In this document: piece by piece, positions 7,681 to 14,959 of the stretch
How positions within the stretch are numbered: position 1 is the first letter of the stretch
Layout of the letters: each line of letters opens with the position of its first letter
Assembly: GCA_964490975.1 (NCBI GenBank)
Contig: CAZBEQ010000038.1
Location: 1-34,905 of the forward strand
Origin: DTU013 sp964490975
Lineage (GTDB): Bacteria; Bacillota; Clostridia; Acetivibrionales; DTU013
Direction of reading: 5' to 3'
Length of the DNA stretch: 34,905 nt
Notes under the pieces: model-generated
Seen by the model: only the letters and a program-made list of their open reading frames with translations
What the model was told of the DNA's origin: nothing
Databases searched by the model: none
Position numbers and translations under genes: made by a program

Positions 7681-8208
7681 TTAGCATTTCCAATCAATTT
7701 TTGCCGGGTTTGGCTCGTTCTCCACGGCAACAGCACGCAGTGCAGCTTCCATACGTCTGCACTCTTCAGCGGTACATTTCTCGATTTGCTCCCACGGCAC
7801 ATCAGTCCCGAGCCGCTCATAAGCTACCGCTATAGCTCCATAAAAGGCAAGCCCGATGCAATGCCGTGCTGAATGGATGGTCGAGACAGATTGACCAATC
7901 GCCCTGGCAGCTGCTTGTGCAACAGGATTCCCTCCACCTTCACGTGCAGCCGCATGGCAGCCAAGGATTTCCGATTTTGCCTGTGGCAGCCTGATTGTGC
8001 CTGACAACCATTTGCGGGCAGCATTCAGCGCATTTTTCGGGCGTAGGTCATTTGGGTTATACTTACACCACAGCGGCCATAAAACCCACTCAGCATAGTC
8101 ACTCGCCCAATTCGCAAGTGTTGACTTACTCTGCGTTTCAATTAATTTCATAAGTGACTGAATGTACGGTGCTTTCCAGTCACTAAGCATCTTTCTTGTT
8201 TTTGGCAT
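7681..8208 (-). CDS. Imm-5-like putative immunity protein
   Basis: About 175 residues, cytoplasmic, no signal peptide or membrane segment. The pattern KTRKMLSDWKAPYIQSLMKL, IETQSKSTLANW, RPKNALNAARKWL, CHAAAREGGGNPVAQAAARA and ARHCIGLAFYGAIAVAYER recalls the Imm-5-like putative immunity family seen in many Firmicutes and Actinobacteria. The recurring His-Ala-Ala-Ala-Arg and Ala-Arg-His segments are probably functional helices. I choose the ATG at 8208 rather than 8214, because an AGAAAGG site gives proper spacing only to it. No toxin gene lies nearby, so it would be an orphan immunity gene. The gene ends 12 bases before the copper-protein remnant, separated by stops. The function is inferred from memory of the family, not proven. 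Confidence 0.65.
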   Translation of the reverse strand: MPKTRKMLSDWKAPYIQSLMKLIETQSKSTLANWASDYAEWVLWPLWCKYNPNDLRPKNALNAARKWLSGTIRLPQAKSEILGCHAAAREGGGNPVAQAAARAIGQSVSTIHSARHCIGLAFYGAIAVAYERLGTDVPWEQIEKCTAEECRRMEAALRAVAVENEPNPAKIDWKC

Positions 8209-8406
8209 GCTCATCCTTTCTCCGCATTCTAACTAAACCCAGGATCAATAACGATAACTACATCTTACCATATTGTTCATATGATTTCATTTAATTATCA
8301 AGTTATCAAAAGAATAGTATACACAGGGAATCGATAATATCAAGTAAAAGTAGATCGGCTAAGAGATGAAAAATTATTGCCGGGTAAATATTTCTACTTA
8401 GCTTTG

Positions 8407-8587
8407 TCATCCCTCTTTATCCGGCTCATTTCCCAGGAAGGTATCAATCTGAGCCGACGCATCTTCAATTTGAGTCCGTTCTGCAATCAGTTCATCTTTT
8501 TTCGATTTTTCCGAAATCAAGAGAGTTTGTCGTATCAAGTTTATTACTTGCCTGCCCGTTTACCATTTTGATTTCAATATGGTACAT
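8407..8587 (-). pseudogene. Unidentified small frameshifted coding remnant
   Basis: From an ATG at 8587 the minus strand reads MYHIEIKMVNGQASNKLD and then, after a +1 shift near 8530, SEKSKKDELIAERTQIEDA and a TGA at 8407. Together they would make a short, charged, probably helical protein of about 58 residues. It starts 8 bases after the transposase remnant stops. I do not recognise it. The coding look is only suggestive. Confidence 0.3.
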
Positions 8588-8594
8588 CTCATTA

Positions 8595-8950
8595 TCATCT
8601 GGCAAATGAGGCTGGAACAGTAAAAGCCAGGAATTTTTGAAGAGGAGATAGTTTTCTAAGATTTTCAAGGTAGAATGAACAGTTCTTGTTGCTGCACTTG
8701 TGAATGCTGAAATGCTTGCGGTCCTTCCTCTTGACGAGGGTGCTTCCGCAGAAGGGACAATAAAAAATCCCAGGCACCGGCTTAGGCAAGCTTTTGGGAA
8801 AGGTATTGTCGCAGACTTTACAGAGAAACCGGCCGCGCCCGCTTTGGAGACTTTAACGGTATGTTTTTCGCAATGAAGACCAGTAATTGCTGGATATGAT
8901 AACTTGAAAAATTGATCGTATGCTATCAAAACTGATATAATTGAGTTCAC
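8595..8950 (-). pseudogene. Degenerate zinc-ribbon transposase remnant
   Basis: Pieces of one transposase spread over three frames. From GTG 8950: MNSIISVLIAYDQFFKLSY. Next frame: LVFIAKNIPLKS. Third frame, to a TGA at 8595: GRGRFLCKVCDNTF, then CPFCGSTLVKRKDRKHFSIH and CSNKNCSFYLENLRKL. The Cys pairs (CKVC, CPFC, CSNKNC) form the zinc-ribbon region found near the start of a clostridial DDE-type transposase family. The middle of the N-terminal part and the whole catalytic domain are missing. At least two frameshifts and one deletion are needed. A continuous 152-codon frame across the region mixes these frames and is not the gene. Confidence 0.65.
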
Positions 8951-8986
8951 AATGGCATCCTTTCCTTTTGGTTTTTTGGTGTTATA

Positions 8987-9060
8987 ATCAAGGGGGACGG
9001 GGGTTTATGATTATAAATTGACGAACTAATTAATAATCATAAACCCCCGTCCCCCTTGAT
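8987..9060. repeat. Long inverted repeat with G-rich arms (second repeat type)
   Basis: Arms of 33 bases (8987-9019 and 9028-9060) with one mismatch and an 8-base loop. Each arm runs ATCAAGGGGGACGGGGG, then TTTATGATTAT. It has a different sequence from the GGTGCC repeat family, though it shares GGGGGAC with the inner cores. It ends 3 bases before the TAA of the GGDEF-EAL gene and is followed on the plus strand by T5, so it could act as a transcript end in either direction. Confidence 0.9.
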
Positions 9061-9063
9061 TTT

Positions 9064-11403
9064 TTAACTTACTTCAGATCCCTTAATATAAAGTTTGATA
9101 TATCTGTCTTCAAATACATCGGCCGGTACCGGCCTGCCAAGAAGGTACCCTTGGACCTGATCACAGTCCAGCTTGCATAAACTATCAAGCTGTTCCAATG
9201 TTTCAACACCTTCGGCGATTGTTATAATACCGGAGGCATGGGCCATGTTGATGGCAGCTCTCACAACATTGATACCGGTGAGGCTTTTATTACTGATATT
9301 ATCGATTAACGATTTGTCAATCTTTACCCTGTCAAACGGGAACTTGTTGAGATTTCCGAGTGCCGAATAACCGGCACCGAAATCATCGATCGATATAGTA
9401 ATACCCAATTTGTGCAACAATGTAAATACATGCCTGAGACTGTCCTCATTGCCCATCATAACGCTTTCAGTAATTTCCGCATCGAGCAAAGCAGGGTTAA
9501 CCTCTTCTTCCTCTATCAAGGTCTTGATTCGGTTTATAAAGCTTTCATTTTGAAATTGCTTCGGAGAGATATTAAACCCGATTTTCAACTGCAGATCATA
9601 TTCCCTGTTCCACATCTCTGCCTGTCTTACGGACTCCTGCATAACCCACTCGCCAATTTTAAATATGTAATCAATCTGCTCGGCAATCGGTATAAAAACA
9701 TTTGGCGGAATAAAGCCGTGTTCCCGATTGTTCCAGCGGATAAGCGCCTCGGCGCCAATGAGCTTCTTGTCAGGCAGCGCATACTGCGGCTGGTAATACA
9801 GCTCGAAATCCTTTTTAGCGTCGGTCTGCCTCAGCAGCGCCTCAATCTCAAGTGCCTTCTTAAAATCCTGGCTCATTAAGGCGTCGTAAATCAGGAATCT
9901 ATTGTATCCTTGCGACTTTGCCTGGTACATGGCGATATCCGCATTTTGCATTATTGTTTTTCCATGACAAGAGACTGTTGTGGCTATCGCAACGCCAACA
10001 CTTGTTGTCACACTCAGCTTGTGTTCGCCAATACTTACGGTCATACTGTTTAAGTTGAGGATTTCCATACAGATATTCTCAATGTCTTTATGTGTGTATT
10101 TGCCGACAACCATGACAGCAAACTCATCTGCGCCCAGTCTGGCGATAGTTGCCCCGATATTGTTCCAGGCGATCATCCTGCGGGAAAGATCAATAAGAAC
10201 CTTATCTCCGATATCATGACCGTATGTATCATTAATTGTTTTAAACCGGTCTACATCAATCACTAAAAGTGCTACAACTTCGTTCGGTCGTCTTTTCTCC
10301 AGTGCCTCGTCAAGGCAATCCATAAAATAGTGCCTGTTAAACAGCGTTGTCAAGGTGTCCTGATTAACAAGAAAATTCAGCTCAGTGACCTGTTCGGCGA
10401 CACGCTGTTCGAGGATTTCCTTCTGGTGTTTCAGGAGCGCTTCTTTTTCAAGTGAAAGCTGGATATATTTACACGCTGCCCAGTACATCACAATAAGCAT
10501 AGCAAATATGAAGATATCGACACTATTCACCTGCATATTTAGAAAATCGAATACCGACAGCATAATAGTACCAAGCGGGTATAACAGAAGGTAACCCCAT
10601 CTTTTTCCGCCCCCGACATTTGTAACAATCGAAAAATCATATGACTTATAGTGTCTATAAATCTTCCACAAGGCCCCAAAAGCAATAATTACCATCGCCA
10701 GTATATAAAGAAAATCAATTATGGTATTTGGAAAATACAAGCTGCTGTAGTCAAGATAATAATAGAGCAAATCGGCCCATGAAAACATTACCAATCCAAG
10801 CGCTATAATATATACGAAACTCGGAATTTTACCTTTGCGTACTGAAAGCAGCCAGGAGAATACCAGAATACAAATGACTACATCAGTGGCGATCGACAAT
10901 ATACTCGTAAAATCAGACTGTATTAAGGCATTCAATATAGTAAAATCTTTACGTAAAAAAACAATCCAAAACATAAGGGTAATCAACAATACATTGACGA
11001 ATATATCAATAACAAACTGGGCTAAATCCCATTTGTGGAACTGGTGAGCAGTAAAGGCCAGCACGGACAATAGCAGAAAACAGTTCGGCATAGCATAGAT
11101 GACCAATAAAACCATGGATTCGTCCGGGCTACCTCCGCTAAAGTCAATGATTGCCCAAAGGATATCGGCAACGCCCCAGGCTGCACAGGCCAAGGCGTAA
11201 AGCAAAAGAATAACTCTGACCTTAACTGAGCTTCCCGATCTCAAATAGGCAAAAAATAATATCCCAGTCGCTATCAAAGCATTGAGCGGCGACAAAATAT
11301 TACCCCATATATTCGACTTAAATAATGACGATACAAGATAGGCTAATAAAAACACAGCCATAATTACAATTATTCTGATATAGCTTACTTTTGTTTTTAT
11401 CAT
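9064..11403 (-). CDS. Membrane-bound GGDEF-EAL cyclic-di-GMP signalling protein
   Basis: 779 residues. The first 310 hold about nine or ten hydrophobic segments (an MHYT/7TM-like sensor region of unknown ligand), followed by a short coiled coil (315-345). The GGDEF domain (about 346-505) has the substrate site altered to GADEF (424-428); DVDRFKTIND and the final YQAKSQGYNR are normal. The EAL domain (about 520-770) has EALIRW (552-557), DAEITES, DDFGAGYS (673-680), EGVET (731-735) and QGY (751-753), so phosphodiesterase activity is likely. The degenerate GADEF suggests either weak cyclase activity or a GTP-sensing role. It stands alone between two repeats and is divergent from the SLH pseudogene. 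It ends next to the inverted repeat at 8987-9060. Confidence 0.95.
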   Translation of the reverse strand: MIKTKVSYIRIIVIMAVFLLAYLVSSLFKSNIWGNILSPLNALIATGILFFAYLRSGSSVKVRVILLLYALACAAWGVADILWAIIDFSGGSPDESMVLLVIYAMPNCFLLLSVLAFTAHQFHKWDLAQFVIDIFVNVLLITLMFWIVFLRKDFTILNALIQSDFTSILSIATDVVICILVFSWLLSVRKGKIPSFVYIIALGLVMFSWADLLYYYLDYSSLYFPNTIIDFLYILAMVIIAFGALWKIYRHYKSYDFSIVTNVGGGKRWGYLLLYPLGTIMLSVFDFLNMQVNSVDIFIFAMLIVMYWAACKYIQLSLEKEALLKHQKEILEQRVAEQVTELNFLVNQDTLTTLFNRHYFMDCLDEALEKRRPNEVVALLVIDVDRFKTINDTYGHDIGDKVLIDLSRRMIAWNNIGATIARLGADEFAVMVVGKYTHKDIENICMEILNLNSMTVSIGEHKLSVTTSVGVAIATTVSCHGKTIMQNADIAMYQAKSQGYNRFLIYDALMSQDFKKALEIEALLRQTDAKKDFELYYQPQYALPDKKLIGAEALIRWNNREHGFIPPNVFIPIAEQIDYIFKIGEWVMQESVRQAEMWNREYDLQLKIGFNISPKQFQNESFINRIKTLIEEEEVNPALLDAEITESVMMGNEDSLRHVFTLLHKLGITISIDDFGAGYSALGNLNKFPFDRVKIDKSLIDNISNKSLTGINVVRAAINMAHASGIITIAEGVETLEQLDSLCKLDCDQVQGYLLGRPVPADVFEDRYIKLYIKGSEVS

Positions 11404-11551
11404 GTACCAATTAGTCCTCTATAATATATTTACATATCGGCATTTTCTTAAGGATCTGTTAACAGTAAAAAGGGGGTATTTTACCCGAATCAGTCAAAAT
11501 TTATCTTTTCGATTCACCTAGACAAATATCGTAAAAATTCAAAAAAGACAT

Positions 11552-11580
11552 TTGTATTATTTTGTAGTAAGTTGTATGAT
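11552..11580 (+). promoter_or_regulatory. Weak candidate promoter upstream of the SLH pseudogene
   Basis: TTGTAT (11552-11557), a 17-base spacer and TATGAT (11575-11580), about 100 bases before the ATG at 11677. The -10 is good; the -35 matches only half of the consensus. The rest of the 11404-11676 gap holds a partial core repeat and no further gene. Confidence 0.3.
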
Positions 11581-11612
11581 TACTGTCAAATAAAGAGCCA
11601 TGTAAGGGATAA

Positions 11613-11632
11613 GGAGACAGGTTCCTTGTCCC
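11613..11632. repeat. Degenerate inner-core repeat
   Basis: GGAGACAGGTTCCTTGTCCC, a decayed copy of the GGGACA...TGTCCC core with the same GGTTCCT loop as the copy at 32411. It lies 45 bases before the SLH pseudogene start. Confidence 0.55.
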
Positions 11633-11676
11633 ACCCTCGCCCCACCTGTCCAAGTAAATAAAAAGGAATAGCAAAA

Positions 11677-13339
11677 ATGTTTAAAAGAAGGATTGTATCT
11701 CTGATTCTATTCGTCGGCGTGCTATATTCTTCCGTCTACGAAGCTTTTGCCGATTCTACAAAAATTGACATTTCATCGAGCGGCGAAATTTCTGGAATTG
11801 AAACTACAAATGAAAACGCAAAGCTTCAGATTATGCAAGCCATGGAATGGTACAGTTGGTACAGCTTATACAGTTGGAGATGGCTGTCTGTATTACAAGC
11901 TGTTCTGCGACCTCCAGCAACAAGAATACTGGATTTGCCAAGGTGGGAGATACAATCACTTTAACAATAACTCCAAGTGAAGCAATTACGGCACCAAAGG
12001 TAATAATCGCCGGAAGTGATGCAGAAGTAACAAAGCAAGGTGCCGTTTGGTCAGCGATTTATAAGATGAACAGTGATAATATCGAAGGCTATATTCCGGT
12101 TACCATTAGCGATTATGCATCGGTTGAAAATAATACAGATAGAAAAAGCTTTGATGGACAACCTTTTAGTATGACATCCTCGATATACTTTGACAAAACA
12201 AGCCCCAACATAAAAATTAATAGTGACAGCGTCACAAGCATTATTTCAGGAGACAAATACACAGACCCGGGAGCAAGCGCAACAGACAATTTTGACACCA
12301 TAAAGGATGACCAGATCCTTGTGGAAAATAGTATTAATACACTCGTCCCCGGCAGTTATTCGATAGTATACTCCGTGTCTGATTCGGCTGGAAATGCAGC
12401 AGCTCCGGTCACCCGAACTGTCAATGTCATATCCGTCAATGCGGATCTGGCAAGCATTTCTTCTAGCGAAGGGAAGCTTACACCCGCGTTTTCACCATCT
12501 CAAGCCGAATACCAGATAGATGTACCAAACAGCACCATAAGGATATTGCTGACTGCGGGCATATCTGATGCGGGTGCATCTATTGAAGGCGGAAACAAAA
12601 GAGGACTTGAATTGAGAGTTGGAAATACTGATACGAAATTTATTGTTACTGCCCAGGATCAAAAAACACAAAAAACCTATAATGTTCGTGTAGTGAGGGA
12701 TAATTACCCGGCAGAATCAAATAGCGAAACTTATTCAGAGAATCATGGTACTCCTATAACACCGACTGTGGTTGCAGTTCCCGAGGAAAAAGTACCGGAA
12801 GGAGCTCCGGTATATCAGGATATCAAAGGCCATTGGGCGGAAAAAGATATTATGGAGCTGATAAGCGATAATGTTGTAAGCGGATATAATGATGGAACTA
12901 TTAGGCCGGATGCCACCATTACAAGGGCTGAAATGGCAAAGCTCATTGTATCTGTGCTGAAGCTTGATTTAACCGATACATCCTCCAACTACTACAAAGA
13001 TTCAGGAGAGTTTGCTCAATGGGCAAATCCCTATATCGAAACAGCTCTTGAAAACAAACTTATGCTAGGGTATGATGACAACTCGTTCAGGGCTTCCAAG
13101 TATATAACACGTAAAGAAGCGGTTGCTGTCTTGATGAGGGCATTCGCTCCCGGAAAGCCTCAAAGTACAAATTTGAGTTTGCCGATTCAGCCGATATTCA
13201 TAGCTGGGCTATTGAATACGTACCAAAAGCAGTTGAAATGAATATTATTAAAGGATACTCCGGAAATATATTTTATCCACAAAAGAATGTAACAAGAGCC
13301 GAAGCTTTTGTAATGATAAATCGTTTAGTAAAGAGGTAG
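11677..13339 (+). pseudogene. SLH-domain surface protein, interrupted by two frameshifts
   Basis: Starts at ATG 11677 after AAAGGAATAG with a clear signal peptide (MFKRRIVSLILFVGVLYSS, cleavage after EAFA). The first frame ends at 11964. The real continuation, from about 11920, is in another frame: an Ig-like domain (AKVGDTITLTITPSEAI), a DUF5011-like domain (DKYTDPGASATDNFD), a cadherin-like beta-sandwich (SPSQAEYQIDVPNS) and two SLH domains (DIKGHWAEKDI; FAQWANPYIETALENKL). A second shift near 13160-13180 is needed to reach the third SLH domain (DIHSWAIEYVPKAVEMNIIKG) and the stop TAG at 13337-13339. Restored, it would be about 550 residues, anchored to cell-wall polysaccharide. It could be a true pseudogene or carry sequencing errors. 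Confidence 0.85.
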
Positions 13340-13350
13340 GCAACAGTGGG

Positions 13351-13424
13351 GTGTCAGGCACGATAGATAGACAGTTATTGAGGACAGCTGTCCCCAATAA
13401 CTGTCTATCTATCGTGCCTGGCAC
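13351..13424. repeat. 74-bp palindrome, full copy of the mosaic repeat
   Basis: Two 37-base arms with no loop and two mismatches (13354/13421 and 13381/13394). The outer arm ends GGCACGA, variable bases TAGAT, then AGACAGTTATT, with the inner core GGACAGCTGTCC. The variable bases differ from those at 5004 and 30863, yet the two arms here match each other. It directly abuts the stop codon of the acetyltransferase remnant at 13425 and lies 11 bases after the SLH pseudogene stop. Confidence 0.93.
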
Positions 13425-13511
13425 TTATAGTTCCATAATAATGGCTTTTTCGAATCCCTTACCAAGATAATCAGTTTCGCCGATCAGATAGTCGATGCTG
13501 TAAGTACCATA
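13425..13511 (-). pseudogene. C-terminal scrap of a GNAT acetyltransferase
   Basis: In the frame next to that of the hydrolase, 28 codons read YGTYSIDYLIGE, then DYLGKGFEKAIIMEL and TAA. The pattern I-D-x-x-I-G-E followed by LGKG resembles the acetyl-CoA binding region of AAC(6')-like GNAT enzymes. It begins exactly where homology to a normal hydrolase end (LDFL) stops, so a GNAT gene fragment was joined to the hydrolase gene. Family assignment from a short motif is tentative. Confidence 0.5.
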
Positions 13512-14232
13512 GAAAATCAAGCATGGTTTTGTTGAACCTTTCAGCATTTTTCATCGGAATTTCATGCCTGTAGTTTTCCCAAACCTCAACCTTACAGTTT
13601 GGGTTTATCTCACCCAGATAGTTGACAGATTCTATCATTTCTTTGATTTCCTTTTTGCCCGACAGGACAAGCATCGGAACTTTGACATCTTTAAATCCGG
13701 CATAGTCGTGGATATTAACTCCGTCTGTAATAAAGGCTACCAGATTTTCCTTTGTCATCATTTGGTAATATGATATGCATTCATTAGTTTGCGCTTCATT
13801 CAATCCATAAATTTTTGACTGAAGTTTTATCAAGGATTTGGCTTTTGTAAAAATATAGGTTCTTTCAGTCATTTTAGCATATGATTTTAGTGTCTTCTCA
13901 TTTTTCAACACCCATGGGCTTACCAGTACAGCCCTGTCAAACAAATCTTCATATTTGCATAGTAACGGAACAATAAGCTGTGCCCCCAGCGAAAAACCAA
14001 CAACACTGACTTTAGTCTTCCCAATTTGTTTTACTAATTCAGCGATAGCATCAACAGTCTTCCCGACATTGAATATCTCGGCGGACTCTCGTCCATTTCC
14101 GAACAAATGAGGTATTACCAGGTGAAACTTATCTGATAATAGATACTGATTAACAAAGCTGTGGACCAGCCCTGCGCCATGCAGCATAATGACTGTCGGC
14201 AATTCTCTGCTTCCATATTCCTCATAAAACAT
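13471..14232 (-). CDS. Alpha/beta hydrolase with a foreign C-terminal tail
   Basis: Cytoplasmic hydrolase of the alpha/beta fold, 253 residues, no signal peptide. It has the oxyanion-hole motif HGAG (18-21), nucleophile Ser81 in GFSLG and probable catalytic His223 in YRHEIP. The acidic residue is not certain; Glu195 or a nearby Asp are candidates. The natural end is probably LDFL (about 238-241). The last dozen residues (WYLQHRLSDRRN) are out-of-frame translation of an acetyltransferase scrap. Since the core and His are complete, the enzyme may still work. The substrate cannot be told from sequence. It starts 58 bases after the upstream GNAT gene ends, on the same strand, with a partial repeat between them. 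Confidence 0.85.
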   Translation of the reverse strand: MFYEEYGSRELPTVIMLHGAGLVHSFVNQYLLSDKFHLVIPHLFGNGRESAEIFNVGKTVDAIAELVKQIGKTKVSVVGFSLGAQLIVPLLCKYEDLFDRAVLVSPWVLKNEKTLKSYAKMTERTYIFTKAKSLIKLQSKIYGLNEAQTNECISYYQMMTKENLVAFITDGVNIHDYAGFKDVKVPMLVLSGKKEIKEMIESVNYLGEINPNCKVEVWENYRHEIPMKNAERFNKTMLDFLWYLQHRLSDRRN

Positions 14233-14256
14233 AATTCGGCCCCCTCATGGTCTTTA

Positions 14257-14282
14257 GGTGGAACTTGTCCTCCTGTCCCACC
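14257..14282. repeat. Partial inner-core repeat
   Basis: GGTGG at 14257-14261 pairs with CCACC at 14278-14282, enclosing TTGTCC and CTGTCC fragments of the core. It is a decayed copy between the hydrolase and the GNAT gene. A nearby TCACTGTCTAGTGA-like palindrome follows at about 14290. Confidence 0.4.
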
Positions 14283-14290
14283 CACTGTCA

Positions 14291-14848
14291 TCACTGTCTA
14301 GTGAATGTATATACGTTAAGTGTTACGACTTCATGGCCGCCCCAATTCTTTTCTTGAACAGTATGATCCTCTTTTGTAAATCCATTATGCAGCAACACTT
14401 TTGAAGAGTAAACATTCTCGGGCATAACAAACGCTTGAAGTATTGTTATCCCAATCTCATTTACTAAATATTCCACCATTAGTTTTAATGTATTTGTCGC
14501 AATCTTCTGATTCCAATAATCCTCGTTTATACGATAACCTACCGTTATCTTATTCTCTCTCTTTTTATAATCGAACATTTCTGCTAAACCTACAAGTCTA
14601 TCCGGGTTGTCCTTTAAGTAAATTCCCGCAATAATTAACTTTTTCTTGTCGAAATCTCTTCCTCCAAGATTTTTGATTGCCGTCGCCAAAAGCTTATCAT
14701 TTTTCTTATATAAGAAAGGTGGTATGTACCTATATACATTGCCATTATTACTTATTTCAGACAATGCAGTCACATCACGTTCTTCCATTTTTCTTATGAT
14801 TAATTTGCTATTTTCTAAATACGGAAATGTATCAAATAGTTCTGTCAT
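14291..14848 (-). CDS. GNAT-family N-acetyltransferase (RimJ/RimL type)
   Basis: About 185 residues from the ATG at 14848, chosen because AGGAAG precedes it at good spacing and because the family usually begins close to LENSKLIIRKMEERD. The fold markers are KLIIRKMEERDVTAL at the start, the central VGYRINEDYWNQKIATNTLKL (acetyl-CoA loop region, with NQKIA in place of the usual GRGIA), and the end AFVMPENVYSSKVLLHNGFTKE, typical of ribosomal-protein or small-molecule acetyltransferases. The loop is less glycine-rich than normal, so its affinity for acetyl-CoA may be altered. The substrate is not predictable. It lies between a hairpin upstream and the hydrolase downstream. Confidence 0.85.
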   Translation of the reverse strand: MTELFDTFPYLENSKLIIRKMEERDVTALSEISNNGNVYRYIPPFLYKKNDKLLATAIKNLGGRDFDKKKLIIAGIYLKDNPDRLVGLAEMFDYKKRENKITVGYRINEDYWNQKIATNTLKLMVEYLVNEIGITILQAFVMPENVYSSKVLLHNGFTKEDHTVQEKNWGGHEVVTLNVYTFTRQ

Positions 14849-14870
14849 TGTATTCTTCCTAGTAAATAAC

Positions 14871-14909
14871 GCCCCTGGAAATGACCGGATTTCGGTTATC
14901 TCCAGGGGC
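14871..14909 (-). terminator. Terminator-like hairpin after the giant surface protein gene
   Basis: GCCCCTGGA (14871-14879) pairs with TCCAGGGGC (14901-14909). A nested ACCG/CGGT stem sits in the middle. It lies 51 bases after the SLH gene stop and 23 before the GNAT start. The base run after it is only moderately T-rich, so termination strength is uncertain. Confidence 0.5.
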
Positions 14910-14959
14910 AAAATCGGTCTACCTTTTAATTCTACACTAACTGCTAATTATTATGAATA

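Noticed and set aside
8492..8950. A continuous 152-codon minus-strand frame
   Set aside because: Only its first 25 or so codons match the transposase; the zinc-ribbon part is in another frame, so the long frame is a mixture.
11471..11486. Short GGGTA-AAA-TACCC hairpin followed by a T-run on the minus strand, upstream of the GGDEF-EAL gene
   Set aside because: The stem is only 5 bp and there is no evidence of an upstream transcript to attenuate.
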